Assembly (NCBI GenBank): GCA_913049915.1
Contig: CAJWZC010000022.1
Span: forward strand, 1-44,767
Length of the DNA: 44,767 nt
Origin: an uncultured Colwellia sp.
GTDB taxonomy: Bacteria; Pseudomonadota; Gammaproteobacteria; Enterobacterales; Alteromonadaceae
Direction of reading: 5' to 3'
The notes beneath the pieces were generated by a model, which saw only the letters and a list, made by a program, of their open reading frames with translations, did not search any database and had not been told where the DNA came from. The position numbers and the translations under genes were made by a program. Shown piece by piece: positions 27,195-36,083 of the stretch; positions within the stretch are counted from its first letter, which is position 1, and every line of letters starts with the position of its first letter.

Positions 27195-27683
27195 TTAACG
27201 ATCTAAGTTTTTATTTTTCATTAAGCGGCCTTTATCAACAGCCCACTCTCTGTCTTTTATATCTGAGCGTTTATCATGATCTTTCTTACCTTTACCCAAA
27301 TAAAATTCGAGTTTTACCCAACAGGCTTTCCAGTACATAGCAGTTGCAATCAAGGAATAGCCGTCACGTTCAACAGCAGCAATGATTTTATCTAGCTCTC
27401 TACGGTTAAGTAATAATTTTCTATCACGGTTTGGATCACACACAACGTGACTAGAGGCTGCATTAAGAGGTGATATTTCAGCTCCTAATAAATAGGCTTC
27501 TCGGTCTTTAATATGTACATAACAATCAGAAATATTTACTTTACCACTTCTAATACTCTTAATTTCCCAACCTTGTAAGCTCATACCGCCTTCAAACTTG
27601 TCCGTTAAGCTATAGTTATGCCTCGCTTTTTTATTTAAAGCGATAGTATTACTGTTAGAGCTTTTTGATTTTTTCTTAGCCAT
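27195..27683 (-). CDS. smpB: SsrA-binding protein SmpB
   Basis: A 162-residue RNA-binding protein needed for tmRNA to enter stalled ribosomes. Visible: [14 protein letters not shown] near residue 22, the core [13 protein letters not shown] near 38, [14 protein letters not shown] near 78, [16 protein letters not shown] near 122 and a basic C-terminal tail that probes the empty mRNA channel. The ATG at 27683 (MAKKKSKSS) gives the family's usual length; an ATG three codons earlier is also close to the AAGGAAGG site. It is followed by ssrA, 169 bases on, and is divergent from ratA. Confidence 0.95.
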   Translation of the reverse strand: MAKKKSKSSNSNTIALNKKARHNYSLTDKFEGGMSLQGWEIKSIRSGKVNISDCYVHIKDREAYLLGAEISPLNAASSHVVCDPNRDRKLLLNRRELDKIIAAVERDGYSLIATAMYWKACWVKLEFYLGKGKKDHDKRSDIKDREWAVDKGRLMKNKNLDR

Positions 27684-27858
27684 CTTTATCATCCCTTCCT
27701 TTGCCACAATAAGTAGCAAACGCGGTGATTATACTGAGAATAAATTGCTTTTACATGATAATTTTTTTTTAAAGGATAAAAATTATCATAATAATGCGCT
27801 TTTTGTGTTGTTTTGGTATGATGTTGTCTATTGAATGGGGGCTACTTGCGGAGTAATA

Positions 27859-28299
27859 ATGCCAACCATAAGTCGTAGTGCTTTAGTTATGTATAGTGTT
27901 GATCAGATGTATCAGTTAATAAATGATATTCCTGCGTATCCTAATTTTTTGCCTGATTGTAATGAGAGTAAGGTGATAAGCCAAGATGATAAATCGGTTA
28001 CGGCAGCGTTACTGGTCTCTAAAGGTGGATTAAGTAAATGGTTTACTACTAAGAATACGCTAATATCTAATCAAAAAATTCATTTGTCGCTGGTTGATGG
28101 TCCTTTTAAAAAACTAGAAGGCTATTGGTTACTCACCGCATTATCAGATGATGCGTGTAAGGTTAGTTTAGAGCTAGAATATGAATTTTCAAATAAGCTG
28201 GTCTCTATAGCTTTTGGTAAAGTGTTTGGTCACTTTAGTAATAGTTTAGTGCAAGTTTTTACCCAGCGAGCCAAAGAAATTTATGGAGTTAATATTTAA
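27859..28299 (+). CDS. ratA: RatA-type START-domain protein
   Basis: A 146-residue protein of the polyketide cyclase/START fold. Recognisable from M-P-T-I-S-R-S-A-L-V, Y-Q-L-I-N-D-I-P-A-Y-P-N-F-L-P near residue 20 and G-P-F-K-K-L-E-G-Y-W near 83. In E. coli RatA (PasT) is described both as a toxin that blocks 70S assembly and as a coenzyme-Q-related COQ10-like protein; the second role is equally possible. The start is the ATG at 27859 with GGAG five bases before it; a longer frame upstream adds eight codons without support. It is divergent from smpB and followed by rnfH after 2 bases, the arrangement seen in E. coli. Confidence 0.88.
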   Translation: MPTISRSALVMYSVDQMYQLINDIPAYPNFLPDCNESKVISQDDKSVTAALLVSKGGLSKWFTTKNTLISNQKIHLSLVDGPFKKLEGYWLLTALSDDACKVSLELEYEFSNKLVSIAFGKVFGHFSNSLVQVFTQRAKEIYGVNI

Positions 28300-28301
28300 T
28301 T

Positions 28302-28697
28302 ATGAGCCTAGACAATAGTGACTTAAATAATATCCATAATTCAGTGAATGAGGAAAAATTTACTATAGAAGTCGTTTATGGTGTGCCACACAAGCAAAAA
28401 ATATTAACTATATTAGTTAGTGTAGGCTCTACTGTAGAGCAAGCCATCATTAATTCTGGGATCATTATTTTATTCCCTGAAATTGATTTAAGCATAAATA
28501 AAGTTGGCGTTTGGAACCGGACAGTTAAGTTAACTGAAGAAGTGAACGATCTCGATAGAATTGAGGTTTACCGTCCACTCATTGCGGATCCTAAAGATGT
28601 TAGAAAGCGCCGAGCGGAAAAAGCAAAACTAGAAGGCCGAGCTGATAAAACAACAGGCGGGCGAGTAAACCCTTTAAGAGTTGATGCGAAAAAATAA
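28302..28697 (+). CDS. rnfH: RnfH family protein
   Basis: A 131-residue protein of the UPF0125/RnfH group, a ubiquitin-like beta-grasp fold of unknown exact role. Landmarks: V-E-V-V-Y-G-V-P-H-K-Q near residue 23, G-S-T-V-E-Q-A-I near 42, I-N-K-V-G-V-W-N-R near 67, and R-I-E-V-Y-R-P-L-I-A-D-P-K-D-V-R-K-R-R-A near 87-106. Residues 1-18 and the basic tail extend it beyond the ~100-residue core. It starts 2 bases after ratA, so the pair is one operon. Confidence 0.88.
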   Translation: MSLDNSDLNNIHNSVNEEKFTIEVVYGVPHKQKILTILVSVGSTVEQAIINSGIIILFPEIDLSINKVGVWNRTVKLTEEVNDLDRIEVYRPLIADPKDVRKRRAEKAKLEGRADKTTGGRVNPLRVDAKK

Positions 28698-28725
28698 CCG
28701 CTAAAGAGTAAGACAAAAAGTAAAT

Positions 28726-28752
28726 ACAAAAAACGGCATAATAGCCGTTATT
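28726..28752. terminator. Terminator between rnfH and bamE
   Basis: Stem AACGGC / GCCGTT around a 6-base loop, with T6 on the minus strand (for bamE) and a weaker T-rich tail on the plus strand (for rnfH). Confidence 0.75.
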
Positions 28753-28780
28753 TATTCTAGTCTAAGTTTCTATTTACTAA

Positions 28781-29215
28781 CTATTTATCATCAGTCACTT
28801 TATTTTTAACTGACGTATTTTTCTCAGGAGTAAGCTTGTTGTTATTTACTGTCTCTTTAGCGGCAACAGTTGCATTAAATGGGGTATTAAATTTATCTGA
28901 TAAGGTAAAGTCACCTGAAGCTGAAATTAACTTATCTTCAGAAAAGTTAATAATAAATTCTTTTCTCTGGTCAAATTCTCTGTTACGGCCAGACTTTAAC
29001 TTGTAGACATAATTCCAAGTATTATCATTGAAAAGATCTACAACAACAGGGCTACCCAAAATAAACTTAACTTGTTCTTTAGTCATACCGACTTGTAATT
29101 TATCAATACTCTTTTGCTCAAGGTAGTTTCCCTGGGGAACGTCATAACGGAAAACCCAGCTAGAACAAGATGATAAGGTTAGTGCAGTAACAATAATGGC
29201 AACACGAAAATACAT
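28781..29215 (-). CDS. bamE: Outer membrane assembly lipoprotein BamE
   Basis: A 144-residue lipoprotein of the BAM complex that inserts beta-barrels in the outer membrane. The signal peptide ends at a lipobox with Cys17 (L-S-S-C-S). The SmpA/OmlA domain follows: V-P-Q-G-N-Y-L near residue 26, L-Q-V-G-M-T-K-E-Q-V-K-F-I-L-G-S-P near 41, W-N-Y-V-Y near 67. The last ~40 residues are a polar, lysine- and asparagine-rich tail, longer than in E. coli (113 residues in total). The position next to ratA-rnfH and recN matches the E. coli gene order. Confidence 0.93.
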   Translation of the reverse strand: MYFRVAIIVTALTLSSCSSWVFRYDVPQGNYLEQKSIDKLQVGMTKEQVKFILGSPVVVDLFNDNTWNYVYKLKSGRNREFDQRKEFIINFSEDKLISASGDFTLSDKFNTPFNATVAAKETVNNNKLTPEKNTSVKNKVTDDK

Positions 29216-29412
29216 AAGATTTATTTACCTTTAAGTAGCTCAAAAAAACAGGCTAAAAGTGTGAGCAGGGATGATACCCAAGCCCAGCACGGATTCAAAG
29301 CTATTTATTATATCAGTTAATAAATTCTATTTTTTATCTATCAAATGAAAGTATGTAGATCTCCTGTTGTCAGGGATAAATTATTACTTAAATCGATAAC
29401 ATGTAGATGAAT

Positions 29413-31098
29413 CTAGCTAGCTAATAGCTCTTGTGCATTGGCTAAACTGTGCTGAGATATTTTATCACCAGCTAATAAACGAGCAATTTCTTTGACACGG
29501 TTTGACTCACTTAGTTCAGTTACTTTAGTTTCGGTTAGTTCTCCGTCAGTCATTTTACTAACAAAAAGTTGTTGATGTCCCTTACAGGCTACTTGTGGCA
29601 GATGGGTAACACAAATTACTTGGGTCTTTTTAGACAGCTGTTGTAACTTTTTACCTACCATTGCTGCTGTTGGTCCACTAATACCTACATCGACTTCATC
29701 AAATATCAGCGTTGGTGTAATTACTTTATCAGCTAATATAACCTGCATAGCTAGGCTTATACGTGATAGTTCACCACCTGAAGCAACTTTATGCATTGCC
29801 TCAAGCGTCTGACCTGGATTAATGCTTACTTGAAAGTTAATGGTATCTCTACCATTACTGTTGATAACGTCTTTATCATGGTTTTGATTTTTATTCTTTT
29901 CGATAGCAATAAAGAACTGTCCATGGGGCATATTTAGTTCTTGCATACTTTTACTGATTAATTTGCTGAGGATTTTTCCTGATTTTTGTCTTGAGTTTGA
30001 TAAAGCGTCAGCGCTTTCATTATAGTGAAGCTTAGTCTGTTCTAACTCTTCAATAATGGTATCGATACGTGTCTCATCACCTGATATTGAAACAAGCTGT
30101 TGCTTTAATTCGCAATGGAAGTTGACTAATTTTTCTGGAGACAGCTGGTGTTTCTTCGCTAGTTGTAATGCGGTGGAATAACGTTCTTCGATAATAGCGT
30201 AATTTTGTGGATCTAATTCTAATTGCTGGTAATAGTGTTGTAGATCGTTATTCGCTTCATCTAATTGAATCAGTGAGTTAGATAAAATAGCAGCAACATC
30301 AGTTAATTGATTGTCAACACGGGCAATAGAATTGATGTTTTCGCAACACTCTCTTAATGAATCTAAAATATTAAAATTATCATTTTCAGATAAAATTTGT
30401 AATGAATTCAAGGTGGAATCAAGTAAATCTTGGGCATTACTATGACGCTTATAATCTTGCTCTAAGGTAGTGAACTCATCTGGCTGTAATGAAAATTCAT
30501 CAAGTTCAGTGACTTGATATTGAATGAGCTGTTGTTCAGCCTCGCGCTGTTGCTTGTTTCTCTGCAACATTTCTAGCTCTTTATTAAGCTTATTCCATTG
30601 TTGCGAATAATGTTTAACGGCGCTAAGTAAAGGTAAGTGATTGGCATAGTTATCCAGTAAGCGACATTGCTGGTTAGCTTTAACAATAAGCTGATGATCA
30701 TGTTGACCATGAATATTGATTAATAGCTGCCCAATTTCTTTTAATTGTACTAAAGGGACTTGGCTACCATTGATATAAGACTTAGAGCGTCCTTCCGCAG
30801 AGATAACCCGGCGCAATATACAGTCGCTATCATGCTCTGCAACAAGTTCATGTTGCTTTAGCCAAGCGCGAGCCATTTTATTTTTCTTTGTTTCGAAGGT
30901 CGCAGCGAGATCGGCTTTTTTAGAGTTTGGTCTAACAACATTGGTTGTGGCTCTATCACCTAAACATAATCCTAGTGCATCAATCGCAATTGATTTTCCT
31001 GCGCCAGTTTCACCGGTAATGGTCGTCATACCTGATTGCCAATCAATATCTAATGAACGGACAATAGCAAAGTTTTGAATGTTAAGTTGCAATAGCAT
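29413..31098 (-). CDS. recN: DNA repair protein RecN
   Basis: A 561-residue SMC-like ATPase that holds DNA ends together during double-strand break repair. Walker A is T-G-E-T-G-A-G-K-S near residue 29-37; long coiled coils flank a central hinge-like part (about 160-360); the signature S-G-G-E-L-S-R-I-S-L-A and the Walker B (L-I-F-D-E-V-D-V-G-I-S-G) are in the C-terminal third. Length is typical (E. coli 553). AAGG lies 7 bases before the ATG, and a LexA box 35 bases upstream indicates SOS control. It follows nadK on the same strand. Confidence 0.95.
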   Translation of the reverse strand: MLLQLNIQNFAIVRSLDIDWQSGMTTITGETGAGKSIAIDALGLCLGDRATTNVVRPNSKKADLAATFETKKNKMARAWLKQHELVAEHDSDCILRRVISAEGRSKSYINGSQVPLVQLKEIGQLLINIHGQHDHQLIVKANQQCRLLDNYANHLPLLSAVKHYSQQWNKLNKELEMLQRNKQQREAEQQLIQYQVTELDEFSLQPDEFTTLEQDYKRHSNAQDLLDSTLNSLQILSENDNFNILDSLRECCENINSIARVDNQLTDVAAILSNSLIQLDEANNDLQHYYQQLELDPQNYAIIEERYSTALQLAKKHQLSPEKLVNFHCELKQQLVSISGDETRIDTIIEELEQTKLHYNESADALSNSRQKSGKILSKLISKSMQELNMPHGQFFIAIEKNKNQNHDKDVINSNGRDTINFQVSINPGQTLEAMHKVASGGELSRISLAMQVILADKVITPTLIFDEVDVGISGPTAAMVGKKLQQLSKKTQVICVTHLPQVACKGHQQLFVSKMTDGELTETKVTELSESNRVKEIARLLAGDKISQHSLANAQELLAS

Positions 31099-31121
31099 AG
31101 TTAAGCCTTAAGCATGAGTAT

Positions 31122-31160
31122 AAAACCAATAACTGTTAATTTATACAGGTATTGGTTTTT
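31122..31160 (-). terminator. Dyad between nadK and recN, possible nadK terminator
   Basis: AAAACCAATA and TATTGGTTTT pair perfectly on either side of a 19-base loop and are followed by T on both strands. The loop contains the LexA box, so the element may end the nadK transcript while also framing the recN operator. Confidence 0.5.
31133..31148 (-). promoter_or_regulatory. LexA box (SOS operator) of recN
   Basis: CTGTTAATTTATACAG fits the gammaproteobacterial LexA consensus CTGT-N8-ACAG exactly and lies 35 bases upstream of the recN start. recN is a classical SOS gene. Confidence 0.85.
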
Positions 31161-31237
31161 ATTCAAGCTTATTTAAAACTATTTACTTATTTTGGTAAGT
31201 AATGTTAACTATTTTGATAGATAAATAGTGGGAGATA

Positions 31238-32119
31238 TTAATAAAGTTTGTTACCCCAGCTTAATTTATTTCGTAAAACGTTAAAGTAATTATGATCTAA
31301 AGGGTGAATCAAACGAATACTGCACTCACTCTTTTTGATGATAACTTCATCACCAGGCATTACGGTTAGAATAACGTGCCCGTCACAACTTACTTGCAAG
31401 TTTTCGTGATTATCATTAGCTAGTATCAGTTTAATTTCACTATTGCCATCAACAACAATCGGTCTACTTGTTAATGTATGTGGAAACATAGGCACAAGTG
31501 TCAGGGCATTTAAGTTAGGTGTTAAAATAGGTCCACCAGCAGACATTGAATAAGCCGTTGAACCTGTCGGTGTCGACACAATTAAACCGTCAGATCGCTG
31601 GCTAAACATAAAACTACCATCAATATATACTTCAAATTCAATCATACTGGCTACTTTACCGGCATGCAGAACAGCTTCATTTACTGCGCTATTAGAGCTT
31701 TTTAGTTTTCCGTGACGATAAACTTCAGCTTCAATGATAAAGCGTTGTTCACTACGAGACTTACCCGCCAATATTTGTTTTAAAGGCTCAATGACTTGAG
31801 CCGGAGAAAGATCGGTTAAAAACCCCAAGTTACCGCGGTTCACACCAATGACACCAATGTCAAAACAAGCAAGCACACGAGCTGCGCCGAGCATATAACC
31901 ATCTCCACCGACAACAATAGCGAGATCTGCATGCTGGCCAATATCCGTTAACGAGCCTATTTTCATATTCTTTATATCGAGTGATTGTGCTACTGAGAGT
32001 TCAACTATAACTTGATATTCATTTGCTAATAAATAGTCATGCAATGTTTGTATTGTGTCACTGGCGCCATCATGATTAGGTTTGCCAATAAGGCCAATAG
32101 TTTTATAGTGTTTAGCCAT
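31238..32119 (-). CDS. nadK: NAD kinase
   Basis: A 293-residue cytosolic enzyme that phosphorylates NAD to NADP. Family motifs: [10 protein letters not shown] near residue 69 (the GGDG loop), [10 protein letters not shown] near 94, N-E-A-V-L-H near 145 and [15 protein letters not shown] near 177. Length is as in E. coli (292). It is divergent from grpE, 157 bases away, with recN downstream, the usual E. coli order. Confidence 0.95.
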   Translation of the reverse strand: MAKHYKTIGLIGKPNHDGASDTIQTLHDYLLANEYQVIVELSVAQSLDIKNMKIGSLTDIGQHADLAIVVGGDGYMLGAARVLACFDIGVIGVNRGNLGFLTDLSPAQVIEPLKQILAGKSRSEQRFIIEAEVYRHGKLKSSNSAVNEAVLHAGKVASMIEFEVYIDGSFMFSQRSDGLIVSTPTGSTAYSMSAGGPILTPNLNALTLVPMFPHTLTSRPIVVDGNSEIKLILANDNHENLQVSCDGHVILTVMPGDEVIIKKSECSIRLIHPLDHNYFNVLRNKLSWGNKLY

Positions 32120-32215
32120 ACGATATTTTACTTAGTTTGCTAGGGTTAAGAGCAGTTTCGCTGGATTTTACTCACTTGTAAAGTTCACATTTTTACAAAA
32201 TGTTTTTAAATGAAG

Positions 32216-32241
32216 CTTGAATCATTTTAGAGAGTCCCCAT
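32216..32241 (+). promoter_or_regulatory. Sigma-32 heat-shock promoter of grpE
   Basis: CTTGAAT (-35) and CCCCAT (-10) are separated by 13 bases; the consensus is CTTGAAA and CCCCATNT with 13-15 bases. It lies 36 bases before the grpE ATG. Confidence 0.8.
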
Positions 32242-32276
32242 AATATCATCAATAGTTATAAAATTAAGGTTTTTCC

Positions 32277-32906
32277 ATGACAACAGAATCAACAAGTGAC
32301 AAAGAAGAGTTAACAGCTGAGCAATTAGCTGATGACATAGTTAAACAAGCTGAAGAGCAAGTTGAAGAACAACATGAACATGCTCATGAAGTAATCAGCC
32401 TAGAGCAAGAAAAGATTAATGAATTAGAGTTAGCTTTAGTTACAGCACAATCTACTGTTGTTGACCAAAAAGATTCGGTTATACGTGCTAAAGCAGAAGT
32501 AGATAATATTCGTCGCCGTGCAGCTCAAGACGTAGATAAAGCACGTAAGTTTGCTTTAGAAAAATTTGCCGGTGAAATGCTAACAAGCTTAGATAATTTA
32601 GAGCGTGCACTTCAAAATATCGATAAAGACGATGAAAGCAATCAAGGTTTTATTGAAGGCGTAGAATTAACGTTACAAGGTCTAATTGCTTCATTAGAAA
32701 AATTTGGTGTTAAATCTATCGACCCACAAGATCAACCTTTTAATCCTGAACTGCATCAAGCAATGTCTATGCAAGAAGTACCTGATGTAGCGCCAAACAC
32801 TGTTATTGCTGTCATGCAAAAAGGTTATGAGTTAAATGGTCGTTTAATTCGACCTGCTATGGTGATGGTATCTAAAGCTGCACCAAGCGTTGATGCTATG
32901 GCATAA
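32277..32906 (+). CDS. grpE: Nucleotide exchange factor GrpE
   Basis: A 209-residue cytosolic partner of DnaK that releases ADP from it. The first ~40 residues are acidic and disordered ([10 protein letters not shown]), followed by the long dimerising coiled coil (about 40-110) with [13 protein letters not shown] near residue 70, and the beta domain with F-N-P-E-L-H-Q-A-M near 155 and [14 protein letters not shown] near 182. AAGG lies 7 bases before the ATG. It is its own transcription unit, with a heat-shock promoter and a strong terminator; dnaK follows after a dead gene. Confidence 0.95.
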   Translation: MTTESTSDKEELTAEQLADDIVKQAEEQVEEQHEHAHEVISLEQEKINELELALVTAQSTVVDQKDSVIRAKAEVDNIRRRAAQDVDKARKFALEKFAGEMLTSLDNLERALQNIDKDDESNQGFIEGVELTLQGLIASLEKFGVKSIDPQDQPFNPELHQAMSMQEVPDVAPNTVIAVMQKGYELNGRLIRPAMVMVSKAAPSVDAMA

Positions 32907-32939
32907 TACTTCAGATTATACAAAATCATGAGTGGTGAA

Positions 32940-32978
32940 TAAAAAAGTAAAGAGATTATCTCTTTACTTTTTTTTTGT
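32940..32978 (+). terminator. Terminator of grpE
   Basis: Long perfect hairpin AAGTAAAGAGAT / ATCTCTTTACTT flanked by A-rich sequence and followed by a run of nine T. Confidence 0.88.
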
Positions 32979-33089
32979 GTTTTATTTGCCCCTCAATTTG
33001 TTATTTACAGTGATTTTATCTGTAGATGAAATATTTTGTAGAAAACGAGGTCTATTACAATACAACTCATTTATTACTCAATATTCTCA

Positions 33090-33580
33090 ATGAATTATAT
33101 TTTAAGAAACATATTTTTTATTTTTGTGACTTTCTTTACTGCGGTAAGTTTTAGCTCTTCTGGGAATGAAATAGCAAAACCGTGGCAATTAAAGACTCAA
33201 AGCGGTGATATTATTAATTTTGATCAATATAAAAACAAACCTGTTATTCTATATTTTTAGGCAACCTGGTGTCCTTATTGTAAAAAATACAACCAACCTT
33301 AATTGCACTTCAGAAAAAATATCAAGCGCAAGGGTTAGAGCTTATCTCAATAAGTTTTAATGAAGATGAAGGTGCATTACCTCAAGATGAGATTAAGTGG
33401 AGAGGCTATGTTTTTATAACAGCGGTTATGGGCGAAGAGGTTGCCACACTTTATGGTGTACGAGGTACGCCAACAACATTTTTCATTAATCGAAAGAATG
33501 AGGTTATTTGGAAAACATCTAGTTCAGACAAAACGGATCCTCGTTTTGAATTAGCGCTAAAAGAAATAATTAAAAAATAG
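33090..33580 (+). pseudogene. Broken TlpA/ResA-like thioredoxin gene
   Basis: It begins with an ATG and a signal peptide (M-N-Y-I-L-R-N, hydrophobic stretch, S-F-S-S-S), then A-K-P-W-Q-L-K-T-Q-S-G and Y-K-N-K-P-V-I-L-Y-F. A TAG at 33258-33260 stands where relatives have the tryptophan of Y-F-W-A-T-W-C, so a TGG-to-TAG change is likely. The active site C-P-Y-C is still present just after it. The frame then breaks near 33290-33303 and resumes as L-I-A-L-Q-K-K-Y-Q through G-V-R-G-T-P-T-T-F-F-I to K-E-I-I-K-K and a stop. Intact, it would have been a ~160-residue periplasmic thiol-disulphide oxidoreductase. Two independent lesions make sequencing error unlikely. Confidence 0.85.
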
Positions 33581-33675
33581 TTATGACCACTCAAGTTATT
33601 CAGTACTGTTCAAATGCATCTTAATTGCTCAAAGACATTTAATTAATGATGTATTTGTTTAGGTCAAAATTTTAT

Positions 33676-33712
33676 AAAAGGTAATGTTCCCTAATAACAT
33701 CACCTTTTCTTT
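33676..33712 (+). terminator. Terminator behind the TlpA-like pseudogene
   Basis: AAAAGGTAATGTT pairs with AACATCACCTTTT (one mismatch) around a 7-base loop, followed by CTTT. It separates the dead gene from the dnaK promoter. Confidence 0.7.
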
Positions 33713-33761
33713 ATGTTTTTTGCTTATTCTAAACAAAAAGCTAATTTTTTTAAATTTATCT

Positions 33762-33790
33762 ATTGAAAAGCATTTTGCTGACCCCACTTA
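33762..33790 (+). promoter_or_regulatory. Sigma-32 heat-shock promoter of dnaK
   Basis: ATTGAAA (-35) and CCCCACTTA (-10) are 13 bases apart, matching the sigma-32 pattern CTTGAAA / CCCCATNT with two differences. It lies 72 bases before the dnaK ATG. Confidence 0.8.
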
Positions 33791-33862
33791 TTATTCAACA
33801 AACAATTTAATCAAAATTACTTTATCTACTTAGATAAAGACTTAAGAATAGGAGCTCCCAAG

Positions 33863-35782
33863 ATGGGCAAAATTATTGGTATTGACCTAGGAACAACTAA
33901 CTCATGTGTTGCTGTACTAGATGGCGGTAAAGCACGTGTAATTGAAAATGCAGAAGGCGATCGTACAACTCCTTCAATTATTGCTTACACAGAAGAAGGC
34001 GAAACTTTAGTAGGTCAACCTGCTAAGCGTCAATCTGTAACAAATCCTAAGAATACTTTATACGCAATAAAACGTTTAATTGGTCGTCGCTTTGAAGATG
34101 AAGAAGTTCAACGCGATCTTAAAATAATGCCATTTGGTATTGTTAAAGCTGAGAACGGTGATGCTTGGGTAACTGCACGTGATAAAAACGTTGCTCCACC
34201 ACAGGTTTCAGCTGAAGTTTTAGCAAAAATGAAAAAGACTGCTGAAGACTTTTTAGGTGAAGCAGTAACTGAAGCTGTTATTACTGTTCCGGCTTACTTT
34301 AATGATTCACAACGTCAAGCAACGAAAGATGCTGGTCGTATAGCTGGTCTTGAAGTTAAACGTATTATCAACGAACCTACTGCTGCTGCACTTGCTTACG
34401 GTATGGATAAGCAAGAAGGTGATAAAATTGTTGCGGTTTACGATTTAGGTGGTGGTACATTCGATATTTCAATCATTGAAATTGATGAAATGGATGGCGA
34501 GCACACATTTGAAGTACTTGCTACCAACGGTGATACTCACTTAGGTGGTGAAGATTTTGATAACCGTCTAATCAACTACCTAGTAGCTGAATTCAAAAAA
34601 GATCAAGGCATGGACTTAACGTCTGATCCTTTAGCAATGCAGCGTCTAAAAGAAGCCGCAGAAAAAGCTAAATGTGAGCTTTCTTCAGCACAACAAACAG
34701 ATGTTAACTTACCTTACATCACTGCAGATGCTTCAGGTCCCAAACATATGAACATCAAAGTGACTCGTGCTAAATTAGAGTCATTAGTTGAAGATATGGT
34801 TAAGGCAACATTAGAGCCACTTAAACAAGCACTTAAAGATGCAGACTTATCAGTAAGTAAAATTGATGATGTTATCTTAGTTGGCGGTCAATCTCGTATG
34901 CCAATGGTACAAAAAGCCGTTACTGATTTTTTCGGTAAAGAACCACGTAAAGACGTTAACCCTGATGAAGCAGTAGCTGCAGGCGCGGCGATTCAAGCGG
35001 GTGTACTTTCTGGTGATGTAACTGACGTTCTACTTTTAGATGTAACGCCATTATCATTAGGTATTGAGACTATGGGCGGTGTGATGACTAAGGTTATCGA
35101 CAAAAACACTACTATCCCTACGAAGCAATCTCAAACGTTCTCTACTGCTGATGATAACCAATCAGCGGTAACTGTTCATGTTTGTCAAGGTGAGCGTAAG
35201 CAAGCTTCGGCAAACAAATCTTTAGGTCAATTTAACCTTGAAGGTATTGATGCTGCACCACGTGGAACGCCACAAATCGAAGTTACTTTCGATATTGATG
35301 CGGATGGTATCTTGCACGTAACGGCTAAAGATAAAAATACAGGTAAAGAACAAAAAATCACTATCAAAGCCTCTTCAGGTTTGTCTGATGAAGAAGTAGA
35401 ACAAATGGTACGTGATGCAGAAGCTAACGCTGATGAAGATGCTAAGTTTGAAGAGCTAGTAACTGCACGTAACCAAGCTGACGGTATGATTCATGCTACT
35501 CGTAAGCAAGTTGAAGAAGCTGGTGAAGAGTTACCAAGTGAAGATAAAGAGAAAATTGAAGCAGCATTAGTTGAGCTTGAAGCAGCTGTTAAAGGTGATG
35601 ATAAAGAAGCTATTGATACCAAAACTCAAGCGCTTATGGAAGCATCAGCTAAGTTAATGGAAATTGCTCAAGCTAAACAACAAGCCCAAAGTGCTCCAGA
35701 AGGCGCGGCTCAAGAAGCAGACGCAGCCCCTGCAGATGATGTTGTAGACGCTGAGTTTGAAGAAGTTAAAGACGATAAGTAA
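33863..35782 (+). CDS. dnaK: Chaperone DnaK (Hsp70)
   Basis: A 639-residue ATP-driven chaperone of the cytosol. It starts [15 protein letters not shown]; the ATPase domain contains [10 protein letters not shown] near residue 194 and V-G-G-Q-S-R-M-P near 343; the interdomain linker is [13 protein letters not shown] near 390. The substrate domain and helical lid end in an acidic tail, [14 protein letters not shown], as usual in proteobacteria. AGGAG lies 8 bases before the ATG. It works with GrpE and DnaJ, both encoded nearby on this strand. Confidence 0.98.
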   Translation: MGKIIGIDLGTTNSCVAVLDGGKARVIENAEGDRTTPSIIAYTEEGETLVGQPAKRQSVTNPKNTLYAIKRLIGRRFEDEEVQRDLKIMPFGIVKAENGDAWVTARDKNVAPPQVSAEVLAKMKKTAEDFLGEAVTEAVITVPAYFNDSQRQATKDAGRIAGLEVKRIINEPTAAALAYGMDKQEGDKIVAVYDLGGGTFDISIIEIDEMDGEHTFEVLATNGDTHLGGEDFDNRLINYLVAEFKKDQGMDLTSDPLAMQRLKEAAEKAKCELSSAQQTDVNLPYITADASGPKHMNIKVTRAKLESLVEDMVKATLEPLKQALKDADLSVSKIDDVILVGGQSRMPMVQKAVTDFFGKEPRKDVNPDEAVAAGAAIQAGVLSGDVTDVLLLDVTPLSLGIETMGGVMTKVIDKNTTIPTKQSQTFSTADDNQSAVTVHVCQGERKQASANKSLGQFNLEGIDAAPRGTPQIEVTFDIDADGILHVTAKDKNTGKEQKITIKASSGLSDEEVEQMVRDAEANADEDAKFEELVTARNQADGMIHATRKQVEEAGEELPSEDKEKIEAALVELEAAVKGDDKEAIDTKTQALMEASAKLMEIAQAKQQAQSAPEGAAQEADAAPADDVVDAEFEEVKDDK

Positions 35783-36083
35783 TGATTTTTAATTGTTAAG
35801 CTGTTGTTAAATAGCTTATTTTCTACGTCGAAGGTACTCACGTATAATCATACGCTCTGCACCTTCTTCTTTTTGAAATAAAGTAATTTAACTTAATCTT
35901 AGCGCTTAAAAGAGTTAAACTATGTCATCTTATGAAAGCGTCGATATTACTCGGCGCTTTTTGTGTATATAAAATCAGATATTAATTTTTTTAATTGGTA
36001 CTGATTTTCTTGATTTTTTCATTGTAAATATTAAAAAATGAAGAAAATTAGTCTCAATCAACTTGAAGTAAAGAAACCGATTT
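35783..36083 (+). other. dnaK-dnaJ intergenic region
   Basis: A 301-base spacer, longer than in E. coli. It has no coding frame of note. Its only clear structure is the hairpin near 35935-35962; no second sigma-32 promoter was recognised before dnaJ. Confidence 0.5.
35935..35962 (+). terminator. Hairpin between dnaK and dnaJ
   Basis: AAAGCGTCGA pairs with TCGGCGCTTT (one mismatch) around a 6-base loop, followed by T2. It may end part of the dnaK transcripts and so lower dnaJ expression relative to dnaK. Confidence 0.6.
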
